Source of the DNA: Saprospira grandis str. Lewin
Lineage (GTDB): Bacteria > Bacteroidota > Bacteroidia > Chitinophagales > Saprospiraceae
DNA length: 64,000 nt
NCBI RefSeq assembly: GCF_000250635.1
Contig: NC_016940.1
Location: forward strand, 186,001-250,000
Direction: 5' to 3'
Part shown: piece after piece, positions 42,732 through 51,764 of the stretch
Layout of the letters: each line of letters starts with the position of its first letter
How positions within the stretch are numbered: the first letter of the stretch is position 1
Position numbers and translations under genes: made by a program
Notes under the pieces: model-generated
The model's input: the letters and a program-made list of their open reading frames with translations, nothing else
Database searches by the model: none
What the model was told of the DNA's origin: nothing

Positions 42732-44996
42732 ATGCGTTATTTTCTAACCCTATTGTGCTTATTTGGGCTCTATCAACGGCCCCAGCTCTGTTATTTTGAT
42801 GATGGAGACTATCATTTTCGCTTTTTCGAGCCCAGAGTATCCACTGATTTGGGCGTTCGTTATTTACTAGACTATGAGCCCAGACTTTGGCGGGGCCGCA
42901 ATGAAAACTTCAATCACAACCTAAGCGACTGGCAGCAGCAAATTGGCCAAGAAGTTACGATTACCGATTTAGAGCAGCTCATCTATCAAACCCCAGTAGA
43001 GACCATTTATAAGTATGGCCGAGACCGCAGGAGTTTGGAGCTAGCGGCTGCGGGCAACTCTGTTTTGCAAGCTTGGCAAAAGGACCGACAGCTCAAAAAA
43101 GAGATGGCCGACTACCTTTGCTTTGCCAAAGAGGCCGCCTTACATACAGGACAAAAAACCTATAGCTGGGACCTTAATGAGAAAGAGCGCAAAAAGCAAA
43201 CTCGCCTATTGACTACTGGCGAAGAGGCGGCAGATAATGCTCGTCTAGACTTTATTCGTCAGCGCTATGGCTTTCAGCTTGTTCGTTTGGCCTTTTATAC
43301 CTTAGGACCAAAAAGCTGCGCCGAATACTTTGATCGTTATTTTGCCCAAGGACCAAAAAACTACATCTATTACCGCGCCCTAGAATATAAGGCTGGAGGC
43401 GAAGAGGGGGCCAAAGCCAGCCATGGCTTTGCGGCTGTTTTTACGCATTGTGCCGACCGCCGGGCCTCTAGTCTCAATAGCTTTGCGCAAAAGCTGGCCG
43501 CCAATTGGGAGGAGGGCTTGGCCCTTTGCGAAACCGAAGAAGAAAAAGCAGCCTTTTATAGCATGCGGGCCTTGGTTCATGGGGGCAATATTAGCAAAGA
43601 GCTAGAGCGTGTACTCAAGATCAACCCCAACAGTCCCTTAGCCGAGCTGCTTTTGAGCCGTTTATTTGAGCATTTGGAGGGCAAAGCCTTTAAGTATGGC
43701 TACAATGAATACAAGAACTACCCTGAAATGCAGGCCCAGCACCGCCAAGAGCTGGCGAGCTTAGAAAAACAATTGGAACAGCAATTGGCCCAACCCAACT
43801 TAGACCGTCCACAGCTTTGGCAATTGGCCATGGCCTATATACAGCTCTTTGGGGGCAACTTTGATGAGGCCATGCGTTTGACCAGCAAAGAAAACTATAG
43901 CGACCAAATGCAAGCCGAAGCCGCACGCATTCATTTTGTGGCCCAATTGGCTAGTTTGGAAACCTTAGACATGGGCGCTGCTGCGCAGCTCTGGAAAGAA
44001 CTAGAGCGCAACCCCTTCTTTAAGGACCAATATCAGTTGAAGCAATTTACCCAAGAGGTCTTTGCTGGAAAATTCTACAAACAAGGCGATTATGCTCGGG
44101 CCTTTTTGGTGCAAAACAATTTGCGGGCCGCCAAGGACCAGCTCAGTGCGCCTTTGCTCCGCAGCTTTGAGCAGTTGGTGAACAAGGCCCGTTGGTCCAA
44201 CTACTTTGACAACTACTTGCTAGAAAAGCGCATTGGGGAAAATGCTGTAGACCAGATTAAGGAAATGCGTGGCGTTTATCACTTGCAGCGCTTTGAATTG
44301 GACAAGGCTATTTCGGCCCTGAGTAGTTGTAGTAAAGCCTTTCAGGCCAGCAGCCCTAGCTTTAACTCTAGTTACTTGGATAAGTCTATTTTTAGCAGCA
44401 AGATAAATCCTGCCGCCTACTATTTTGATATTGAGCAGCAGAACATCTATCGGATGTATGAGGAGCATGCTTTTTTGGCTCAGGACTACAATTTGCTCAG
44501 CTTTGCAAAGACGCTCAAAAAGCTGAAGGAAAAAGCCGAGAGTAATATTCCTCAGCGGGGAGAGTATGCCTATATTTTGGCCCAAGCCCTTTACAATATT
44601 GGTCCAGCGGGCTGGCATCGTCCGGCCATTTATTACAGTAGTGATAATGGGGGGCATTCGGCCTGGTACGACTTCGGCAAAGAGGAGAAGTTGGCCAAAA
44701 GCTTTGCGGGAGCGAGTTGGGAGCGGCAGCGATATTATAATCCCGACCTAGCCATTAAGTATGTAGAAATTGGCTTAAAGGCGGCAGACATCAATGACGA
44801 ACTTGCGGCCCAATTGAATTATTTGGGCGCGCAGATAGAGCTTAGCCGTCCGCATATTTTGGGGCATTATTGGGACTGGGAAGATAATGTCAAGAAAAGC
44901 AAACACAAAGACTACCTCAAAGCCCTTAAACAGTATAAGGGGACCAGTTTTGAGCGAGAAGTTTTGAATGAATGCTATTATTATAGAGCGCTTTAA
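42732..44996 (+). CDS. large hypothetical protein, exported, helical-repeat like
   Basis: 754 residues. The N-terminal MRYFLTLLCLFGLYQRPQLC looks like a signal peptide. The rest is soluble and mostly helical with many Gln/Glu/Lys/Tyr residues; stretches such as LYQTPVETIYKYGRDRRSLE-like sequence near residue 95 and INPNSPLAELLLSRLFEHLE near 300 suggest TPR-like helical hairpins. The C-terminal 150 residues contain PAIYYSSDNGGHSAWYDFGK. I do not recognise the family. A strong terminator follows at 45004. Confidence 0.7.
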   Translation: MRYFLTLLCLFGLYQRPQLCYFDDGDYHFRFFEPRVSTDLGVRYLLDYEPRLWRGRNENFNHNLSDWQQQIGQEVTITDLEQLIYQTPVETIYKYGRDRRSLELAAAGNSVLQAWQKDRQLKKEMADYLCFAKEAALHTGQKTYSWDLNEKERKKQTRLLTTGEEAADNARLDFIRQRYGFQLVRLAFYTLGPKSCAEYFDRYFAQGPKNYIYYRALEYKAGGEEGAKASHGFAAVFTHCADRRASSLNSFAQKLAANWEEGLALCETEEEKAAFYSMRALVHGGNISKELERVLKINPNSPLAELLLSRLFEHLEGKAFKYGYNEYKNYPEMQAQHRQELASLEKQLEQQLAQPNLDRPQLWQLAMAYIQLFGGNFDEAMRLTSKENYSDQMQAEAARIHFVAQLASLETLDMGAAAQLWKELERNPFFKDQYQLKQFTQEVFAGKFYKQGDYARAFLVQNNLRAAKDQLSAPLLRSFEQLVNKARWSNYFDNYLLEKRIGENAVDQIKEMRGVYHLQRFELDKAISALSSCSKAFQASSPSFNSSYLDKSIFSSKINPAAYYFDIEQQNIYRMYEEHAFLAQDYNLLSFAKTLKKLKEKAESNIPQRGEYAYILAQALYNIGPAGWHRPAIYYSSDNGGHSAWYDFGKEEKLAKSFAGASWERQRYYNPDLAIKYVEIGLKAADINDELAAQLNYLGAQIELSRPHILGHYWDWEDNVKKSKHKDYLKALKQYKGTSFEREVLNECYYYRAL

Positions 44997-45003
44997 GTAA
45001 TTA

Positions 45004-45039
45004 GCGGGCTGGCTTCAGTATTGAAGCCAGCCCGCTTTT
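45004..45039 (+). terminator. intrinsic terminator
   Basis: Perfect 14-bp stem (GCGGGCTGGCTTCA with its complement), loop GTAT, then TTTTC. It is 7 bases past the stop of the 754-residue protein gene. Confidence 0.92.
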
Positions 45040-45057
45040 CATTTGCGTTCTACAGGG

Positions 45058-45258
45058 CCGCAGGCAATAGCCAAATTTAAACGCACTCACTTAAAGCAGC
45101 GCGATTAAATCTGGCTGAGGGATGGATAAGGGGGCGGCGCAGCCGCAGACCCAGCAAAATGAGCCTAGCGAAATTTTGCGCAGGGCCGAGCAGACCTGCG
45201 AGCCCTGACACAGCCCGACCCAAGGCCGAAGGCCGCAGGGGCAGCCCCAAAAAAGCAA
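45058..45258 (-). repeat. SGR structured repeat, copy 13, within a 201-bp block identical to copy 14
   Basis: The SGR core is 45113-45248 (head GGCTG, tail CAGCC). The whole 201-bp block, including about 55 bases of unrelated sequence beyond the tail (AATAGCCAAATTTAAACGCA...), recurs base for base at 48770-48970. Such identity amid 20 diverged copies indicates a recent duplication or conversion, and the extra bases could mark the true left boundary of the mobile unit. Confidence 0.9.
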
Positions 45259-45291
45259 AAAAAAAGCGCCCCAAAAGGGACGCTTAAAGGA

Positions 45292-45993
45292 TTAGATTTC
45301 TCCGCGCTCAAATTTGAAGAGGATATCCTCAAACTCTTTTAGGCTAAAAGAAACTTCATCGATAGAGAGGCCTTCATTTTCGGCCTTTTGCTCTAGGTAG
45401 TTGAGGCAGCGGAGGTAAAGGCCACGGCCTACATTGCTGATTTCGGCAATATCTTCAAGGCTTTCAATTATTTTATCTTTTTTAATTAGGCCCCAAGTCA
45501 TTTTGTTCGCCCCCATGAAAAGCATGCTGTTATAGTGCGGGCTTTCAAAGGATTTGATCTTGAATTGTGCGTTTTTCTTAAAGTCATTGATGAAAGGATG
45601 AGTTTGGACTAACTTGAAGTAGAAAAAGTTGCCAATAGTCTGTAGCTCAAAGAAATCATCTTGATAGATAGGGGTAACTTTCTTGTCTCTAACCTTTAGG
45701 CCTACTTGTGTACGCTTTAGGCAATAGAGTTGTCCATCCTTTTTATAAAAGGCGAGCTGATTAACGTCCCAAATAGATTTGAGTGTTTCCCCATTGGCTA
45801 GTTCAGCCTTAATGTTATAGGCAAAGCACTCTTTTTTTTCTAGGGTAAACCTAACTAGTCGAGCTTTTTTGACTTCCTTAATGGTTTGGCCTTCATCTTT
45901 TAGTAAGGCCTCAATATTTTTGTAGTAAGTGCCTTGCGCTTGAAGGCTAAGGCCTATAAATAGCAGCAAAAAGCTGCAAATTATTGATTTCAT
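45292..45993 (-). CDS. hypothetical exported protein
   Basis: 233 residues with signal peptide MKSIICSFLLLFIGLSLQAQ. The mature part is Lys/Phe-rich and probably alpha/beta (LVRFTLEKKECFAYNIKAEL, YFKLVQTHPFINDFKKNAQF), with a helical C-terminus. It is 12 bases downstream of the M48 protease gene on the same strand, so it is probably co-transcribed and may be a partner. Not assignable to a family. Confidence 0.7.
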   Translation of the reverse strand: MKSIICSFLLLFIGLSLQAQGTYYKNIEALLKDEGQTIKEVKKARLVRFTLEKKECFAYNIKAELANGETLKSIWDVNQLAFYKKDGQLYCLKRTQVGLKVRDKKVTPIYQDDFFELQTIGNFFYFKLVQTHPFINDFKKNAQFKIKSFESPHYNSMLFMGANKMTWGLIKKDKIIESLEDIAEISNVGRGLYLRCLNYLEQKAENEGLSIDEVSFSLKEFEDILFKFERGEI

Positions 45994-46005
45994 ATTTGGT
46001 GGTTA

Positions 46006-48459
46006 TTAGTCTTGCTTTTTGATGCGTTTGATGTCTTTGCGAATTTGACTTTTTATTCTTCTAGGCAGGCTACCTAGCTTGGGTATTCCTATTTTATTAT
46101 AAAAACCAATAGTTTCATAGGTCGAATTAGCGGTATTAAAAATAGAGCTAAAGTAAAGCTGCTCACTAACAACACCCAATTTCAGGTCAGCATTGACATA
46201 GCTAGCAACACCAATTGCTGCCCCCCCTGCTATCAATAAAGCATAACTTAAACCGAAACTTCTGTCCTCTTCTTTTGACATTTCTGCATTTAACATAATA
46301 GCTCCTGCAATAAATGAGACTGCTCCAGCTGCAACAGCAATTTGAATAGGCGTATTGATTTTACGATTATATCCCTGTTGAATATATCCTCCGGTAACGA
46401 TATAAGGAGTGCCGTATTTTTTACAGATTCTATCTACTTCTCTTTGGTTAAAGATAGGGTGATGGCGGCTGTCTAAATTCATACGGAAGCGAAGCCAGTC
46501 CTTAATCGTGGCCACTTCGGCATAGCGTTCTGCATCTAGCTCTTCTACATTGCGGTTATCCAATGTTTGAACATGTAATCCCTCTTTTTCTGCAGCCTTA
46601 TTCACTTCGCCATAGAACTTTGTTAAGATTTCATCTCGTTTTTCAAAATCTAGGCTTGTTTCTGTTTCGCCGAGAAACTTGGGAGCTTTCTTAACTGCTA
46701 ACAAATACGGATTAACATAAAGAACAGAGTCGATACCCAAACCTGGCGCTTTGGCTTTTTTATCTGCTTTTCGGGCTTGAGCTTGATCAATTGAATCTTT
46801 TTGCATCAATTGCTGATGATAGTCTTCTACCTGTTCGTAGTCCGTTTTAAAGGCCTCATCGACCAAGAGGTCTGAAAGTAGATAGCGAGCAATATTATAG
46901 CCCTTATTCAAATCACTATAGCCATAGCTTTTGCGATAACTATTGAACAGCGTTTTGAGCTTTACGTCTTGCAAAGCTTTGGGTAGACTATCTTTGGTCA
47001 CTTTTGCTACAGCATACTCTTGCTCGGCGGGGGCCTTGGCTAGATAGGCTTTAATTTCAGCCGCTGTCATCGCCTCAGGCAATTGATCGAAGCTAGGAAC
47101 ATGCTGTTGCAGCACATAGATCGCATCTCGATAATAGTTCTCAAAGTATTTATCTTCTGGATAATCTCTCTGCAACTTCCAAGCCTTGTAAAGGGTCAAA
47201 CTAGCTAGTTCTACAGCACGCAGGTTACTGCTCATGAAATAAAGCTGCTGTTGCCCCCCCTCAATTTTGCTATAGGTTTTTAGCTGGCGACGATAATCAC
47301 TGTTCATGAAGCTGCTTGCTTCATACATGCTAAAGCGAGAGATAGCATGCAGGGCCTGAACCTCTACTTCTCTAAGGTAACGGCTATTGGGCTCTTCTTT
47401 GCGTAGCAATTGAACCACATAGAGTGCATCTTCAAAGCGGAAGTTATGTAAATAGTAAGAGGCTAGCTCAAAGCGAGCAATTTTGCGGATGCGCTCAAAT
47501 TCTGCCTTGGGCTCAATAAAAAATTGATCGCCAGTGGTTTTTCCAGAAATTGCCTCTTCTACGACCTCCCAACGGCGAAGCGTACTGGGGTGAGTGCTTC
47601 TGAGGGTATCGGTATTTTCCGAATCATCGACCCAGGCTGAAATAGCATTCAAACTATCCTCGGGCAAAAAGATAGAGGGATCTAGCTGACAGCTTCCCTC
47701 ATTAAAATATTGAAGATCAAAAGCGGTGGTATCATACAGCAAATAAGCGTAATTGAGTAGACTAAAGGCCGACTTGAGGGCTGCTGTGCTGTACTGGGTT
47801 TTCAGGAAAATATCTAAGCCCCCTTTATCCGCTTCAAATTCGAGCTCTCTAGAATAAGAGTTAGACTCCAAGAGGGCGCTATTAAAGTCTGTTTTCTTGA
47901 ACAGACTTCTTTGCTTGCTCTCTTTTAGAATCGCCAAGTCTTTTTCGTACTGGCTTAGACTATGTTGTTTTTGTACGTGCATCAATTCATGAGAAAGCAC
48001 GAAGGCCAACTGGGCCTCATTCTCCAACTGGGCCAAAAGGCCCATATTGACACAAACCACCCCAGTGGCGGTAGCAAAAGCATTTACTGCAGAAGAGCGA
48101 ATAACAAAGAAATCTACCTTGCCTTTGAGCTCTGGAGTATGCTCTAGCAGGCGGTTTCCGACCTTATTCACATAATCATTGACGGGCGTACCAAAAAGGA
48201 CCTTGCCCGAGCGGAGCAAATCATCAATGCTGTAAATAGTTTGTTGTTGAAACTTTGCCTGAGTTTTACGGTCTTTGTTGCTTAAGCCCGGATCTAGTTG
48301 GGCCAATCCTAACTCATACTTTTGTGCTGAGCTGAGTAGAAAACGTTCGGGGACTTCACCGCTAGCCGACAGACAGCGGTAATCGTCAAAATCTTGCGCC
48401 CAACCCTTTTGTCCAATAAGCAGGAACAGAAGAAGGGCCCAGAATTGCATTTTTTGCAT
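46006..48459 (-). CDS. M48-family zinc metalloprotease with long C-terminal extension
   Basis: 817 residues. Signal peptide MQKMQFWALLLFLLIGQKGW, so periplasmic or envelope. The peptidase domain (about 60-260) has VLSHELMHVQKQHSL with the HExxH zinc site and a third ligand in ELEFEADKGGLDIFL. NAFATATGVVCVNMGLL just before it is the usual M48 substrate-strand segment. The remaining 550 residues are helical TPR-like sequence and then a hydrophobic hairpin near residues 690-740 (AVAAGAVSFIAGAIML; ALLIAGGAAIGVASYV). BepA-type M48 proteases with TPR domains act in outer-membrane protein quality control; that role here is inference. Confidence 0.88.
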   Translation of the reverse strand: MQKMQFWALLLFLLIGQKGWAQDFDDYRCLSASGEVPERFLLSSAQKYELGLAQLDPGLSNKDRKTQAKFQQQTIYSIDDLLRSGKVLFGTPVNDYVNKVGNRLLEHTPELKGKVDFFVIRSSAVNAFATATGVVCVNMGLLAQLENEAQLAFVLSHELMHVQKQHSLSQYEKDLAILKESKQRSLFKKTDFNSALLESNSYSRELEFEADKGGLDIFLKTQYSTAALKSAFSLLNYAYLLYDTTAFDLQYFNEGSCQLDPSIFLPEDSLNAISAWVDDSENTDTLRSTHPSTLRRWEVVEEAISGKTTGDQFFIEPKAEFERIRKIARFELASYYLHNFRFEDALYVVQLLRKEEPNSRYLREVEVQALHAISRFSMYEASSFMNSDYRRQLKTYSKIEGGQQQLYFMSSNLRAVELASLTLYKAWKLQRDYPEDKYFENYYRDAIYVLQQHVPSFDQLPEAMTAAEIKAYLAKAPAEQEYAVAKVTKDSLPKALQDVKLKTLFNSYRKSYGYSDLNKGYNIARYLLSDLLVDEAFKTDYEQVEDYHQQLMQKDSIDQAQARKADKKAKAPGLGIDSVLYVNPYLLAVKKAPKFLGETETSLDFEKRDEILTKFYGEVNKAAEKEGLHVQTLDNRNVEELDAERYAEVATIKDWLRFRMNLDSRHHPIFNQREVDRICKKYGTPYIVTGGYIQQGYNRKINTPIQIAVAAGAVSFIAGAIMLNAEMSKEEDRSFGLSYALLIAGGAAIGVASYVNADLKLGVVSEQLYFSSIFNTANSTYETIGFYNKIGIPKLGSLPRRIKSQIRKDIKRIKKQD

Positions 48460-48769
48460 GGTTCTAGTTCTAAAAAAAGTGTTAAAATAAATTTCTTTGT
48501 ACTAGATGCAAATCTATAGCTTTTGGTTCCTTTCTTCAAAAAAATATTTTCAGTAAAAATGATGAACTTTAAAGTATACAGCTTAATCTATTAAAAAACA
48601 TTTTGCTCAATTCAAAGTAAACCTACTTAAATACTGTTAATTGAGCAGGACATCAAAAATAAATAGCTAAATGGGGGAAGGCATCTTAATTTAATCCATC
48701 TTAGGCCCAATAAGTGACGGCCTAATAAAATCAAATAACATCTTATTATTTTCTGGTGGTCCTAGAGGC
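48460..48769. other. A/T-rich intergenic region, no gene seen
   Basis: 310 bases between the M48 gene start and SGR copy 14. It is low in G+C compared with its neighbours, without palindromes or long ORFs. It must hold the promoter of the M48 operon; no clear TAnnTTTG was singled out. Confidence 0.6.
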
Positions 48770-48970
48770 CCGCAGGCAATAGCCAAATTTAAACGCACTC
48801 ACTTAAAGCAGCGCGATTAAATCTGGCTGAGGGATGGATAAGGGGGCGGCGCAGCCGCAGACCCAGCAAAATGAGCCTAGCGAAATTTTGCGCAGGGCCG
48901 AGCAGACCTGCGAGCCCTGACACAGCCCGACCCAAGGCCGAAGGCCGCAGGGGCAGCCCCAAAAAAGCAA
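48770..48970 (-). repeat. SGR structured repeat, copy 14, identical to copy 13
   Basis: Base-for-base copy of 45058-45258; flanking sequences differ on both sides (GGTCCTAGAGGC on the left, CTCACATAG on the right). The SGR core is 48825-48960. Confidence 0.9.
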
Positions 48971-49062
48971 CTCACATAGTTTAGAAAAAAATAAAATTCC
49001 TTTTTTCTGCCTGAAATGCCTACATTGAATAACAAACAAACGATCCCCTTAAAACAAGATTG

Positions 49063-51543
49063 ATGATGTCTAAAACTCTGCGCCTAGGTTTTATTATGGG
49101 AGGTGGCGTCTCTCTGGGCAGTTTTTCTTCGGCTGCGCTCTGCGAATCGATTAAGCAGCTATTAGTTTATGCGGAATATGAGGATACTGCTGGGCAAAAG
49201 CGGCCTTATACCCGCATTGAAATTGATGTGCTCACGGGCTCTAGTGCGGGGGCCATTAGTTTGGGAATTATGCTTAGGGGTTTGGCCAGCCCTAGAGATC
49301 AATATCAGTTTTTGGGCTATAACTCCTACCCTCATTTTCGGCAGGAATTGCAGCAAGAACTGCTGGGTCAATTTGGGGAGGCCGCCTATAAAATGATGGG
49401 CGAGCAGCCTGAAAAGTTTGAGGATTTGCTGGCCATTCAGGGCGTTCAGAAGCTACAAGAGCACATCTGGGCCAAGGAGGTCAATTTAGGCGAACTCTTG
49501 GCTCAGAACAAAGAAAAAGTAAAGACGCAGGCCGGTTTATTGGACCGCAGTTATATAGATGAAATGGGTCATCGCTACTTTGGTTTTCCGCAGCAGCAGC
49601 CCGTAGTCAGTCAGCGGCGGCTCTTGGCCCCAAGGGTTCTTTTTGCCTGTACCCTAAGTAATTTGCAGGCCCTCAACTTGCAAGGCAGTCAAAAGGGATC
49701 GCCTTTTGGCTCGGCCCTCAATGATGCCGAAGTCTATAAATCTCATGCGGAACTGCGTTGCTTTGACCTCAACTTTGGGGAGGTCAAAGAGGAGTTTTTC
49801 CACCACTACCCTATTCCTTGGCGGCAATTTCATTTGGGGCCAGCCTACTGCTATGAAAATAAGGGGCAACAAAAAGAAATGGGCAGTTTGCTCAATATGG
49901 CCTATTGGCAAGAGCTCTCGGCTAGTTGTATTGCCTCGGCGGCTTTTCCCTTGGCTTTTGAGCCTGTTCGCCTTCGTCGGTATCGGCATGAATTGCAGGA
50001 CCGCTGGCCAGAAGCCTTGGCGGCAGAAGACAGCCATATTTTTACCTATGTAGATGGTGGAATGTTTAATAATGAGCCGATTCGAGAGGCCATGCGGCTG
50101 GGTAGTTATTTGGACCAGCTGCATAAGGGCGGACCAGATTACGACCGCTTGATGCTTTTTGTCGATCCTATTGTGGGCGAAATTAAGGAGGATTTTCAGG
50201 AGGGCTCTACGCAGGTATTGGGGCTGCAGCGTTCTTGGTTGACTGGTCGAGCCAAATGGGGCGCACGTTCGCCTTTGGCCCGAATTGGCGACAAATTGCC
50301 CAAGTTAGTCTCGGCCCTTTTGCATGAATCTCAGCAGGGAGAATGGCGCAAAATCAAGGCGGTGGTGGATCGTTTTGAGGAGCGCAAAAAGCTCCGACAG
50401 TATCAAAAACTACAGTATTCGGGCAAACAGCTTCCGCCCCAAGAGCGGCAGGTCCTTCGGCAATTTATAGAAGAAAAGCTGGCCCAATTGCGTCAGGGGC
50501 TCTACCTGCCGCCGGCCTATTTGCAGCTGAGCCAAGAGCTCAGCCGAATCCTAAGTGAGGAGCAAGCCTTTTTTGCCGATAAATTGCCCTGGCAAGATGC
50601 GCAGGCGCTTTGGGACAGCCTTTATGCCTATGTAGAGGAGCAAAAAATCAAGGCGGAAGAGCAGGCCGCTTGGGACCTTGCCTTGAGCTTTTTGGGCCTA
50701 GATTTAGGGCTGGGCTTGCTGGCCAAAGAACAAAAGGCCAAAATTGTGGGCATTGCCCCCTTTGACTTTTACCGCTCGGAAAAAGAGCCCTATGGCCTGC
50801 TTCAGCTGCCCGGTTTGGGCCTTTCGGGTTTTGCGGGCTTTGCCTCGGAGGCGGCTAGTCGCTATGAGGCCCGTTATGCGGCCTACTGCAGCTTCAGAAT
50901 TTTGAGAGAACTGGGCTATAGCAGCGCCCCCGCCGATCTGATGCAGCGGCCGCCGGCCTTCTCTTTAGCACAATTTGACCAGCCCTTGCTCAATGGGGTT
51001 CGAGAGGCCTTGCTGCAGCGTTTTTCGCAGCTGGTGCCTTCAGAATATCGGCGGGCGCTGCCTTTTTTAGAGGGCTTTTTATCGGATAGTTTGGATCGTT
51101 TTATCGGGCAAAATATTGGTCCAAAACGCAAGTGCATCCATATCGAGTTACGCCTACATTTGGCCAAGGATACCTACTGTTTGCGGGGCTATGATGAAGA
51201 AGGAGCATACAAAAAAAACCAGCTCAATCCTAAAAACTGGGCTGGCCGAGAATATATCATCACTAAGGTCGACTACTACCCGGAGCTTCAGACTTGGTCG
51301 GGCCCCAATTTAGGTCCCGATAATCGCCTTTGGCTAGACCGTATTCGCCTCTTTAATGAGCAGGAATTTATGCCCTTGCCCCTGCCCAAAATTCCAGAGG
51401 GACATCCGGCCTATCTGCGGGCCTATCCCGTTTTTGAGCTAGATTTGCGCACAGAAACTGAAATTGGCGTTGGCCGAGCCATTAGCGCCGAGGAATGGCA
51501 ACTCTTGCCCGATCCCAAAAGTCTAGATACTCCTGAGTATTAG
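49063..51543 (+). CDS. patatin-like phospholipase family protein
   Basis: About 826 residues from the ATG at 49063. Lipase elements: oxyanion loop LGFIMGGGVSLGSFSSAAL, nucleophile elbow DVLTGSSAGAISLGIML (GxSxG), and catalytic Asp in FTYVDGGMFNNEPIREA near residue 335. So it has the Ser-Asp dyad. It lacks a signal peptide. After the catalytic domain there are about 470 residues of mostly helical, Gln/Leu-rich sequence ending in a beta-rich part with many aromatic residues (EYIITKVDYYPELQTWSGP). Predicted acyl hydrolase on lipids; substrate unknown. Confidence 0.88.
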   Translation: MMSKTLRLGFIMGGGVSLGSFSSAALCESIKQLLVYAEYEDTAGQKRPYTRIEIDVLTGSSAGAISLGIMLRGLASPRDQYQFLGYNSYPHFRQELQQELLGQFGEAAYKMMGEQPEKFEDLLAIQGVQKLQEHIWAKEVNLGELLAQNKEKVKTQAGLLDRSYIDEMGHRYFGFPQQQPVVSQRRLLAPRVLFACTLSNLQALNLQGSQKGSPFGSALNDAEVYKSHAELRCFDLNFGEVKEEFFHHYPIPWRQFHLGPAYCYENKGQQKEMGSLLNMAYWQELSASCIASAAFPLAFEPVRLRRYRHELQDRWPEALAAEDSHIFTYVDGGMFNNEPIREAMRLGSYLDQLHKGGPDYDRLMLFVDPIVGEIKEDFQEGSTQVLGLQRSWLTGRAKWGARSPLARIGDKLPKLVSALLHESQQGEWRKIKAVVDRFEERKKLRQYQKLQYSGKQLPPQERQVLRQFIEEKLAQLRQGLYLPPAYLQLSQELSRILSEEQAFFADKLPWQDAQALWDSLYAYVEEQKIKAEEQAAWDLALSFLGLDLGLGLLAKEQKAKIVGIAPFDFYRSEKEPYGLLQLPGLGLSGFAGFASEAASRYEARYAAYCSFRILRELGYSSAPADLMQRPPAFSLAQFDQPLLNGVREALLQRFSQLVPSEYRRALPFLEGFLSDSLDRFIGQNIGPKRKCIHIELRLHLAKDTYCLRGYDEEGAYKKNQLNPKNWAGREYIITKVDYYPELQTWSGPNLGPDNRLWLDRIRLFNEQEFMPLPLPKIPEGHPAYLRAYPVFELDLRTETEIGVGRAISAEEWQLLPDPKSLDTPEY

Positions 51544-51554
51544 GATCTTTTTTT

Positions 51555-51681
51555 GGGGCTGCCCCGCCCTGCGGGCGGGTCGGGCTGTGTCAGGGCTCGC
51601 AGGTCTGCTCGGCCCTTCGCAAAAAATGCTGCGCATTTTTGCTCGGTCTGGCCTTCGGCCCCCCTTATCCATCCCTCAGCC
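51555..51681 (+). repeat. SGR structured repeat, copy 15 (head GGCTG / tail CAGCC)
   Basis: Starts 12 bases after the patatin stop. Head hairpin CCCGCCCTGCGGGCGGG and internal hairpin AAAAAATGCTGCGCATTTTT are both clear. A GGCGGC/GCCGCC hairpin follows at about 51700-51717, as after copy 8. Confidence 0.85.
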
Positions 51682-51727
51682 GAGGCGCTACGCGCCTTTG
51701 CGGCGGCTTTGCCGCCTTGCAGAACGC

Positions 51728-51763
51728 AAAAGCGCCCGTTCTTTGAAGAACGGGCGCTTTTTT
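51728..51763. terminator. intrinsic terminator, bidirectional
   Basis: Long stem AAAAGCGCCCGTTCTT with its complement, very short loop, T-runs at both sides. It lies between the convergent patatin and LRR genes, 2 bases from the LRR stop. Confidence 0.88.
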
Positions 51764-51764
51764 T

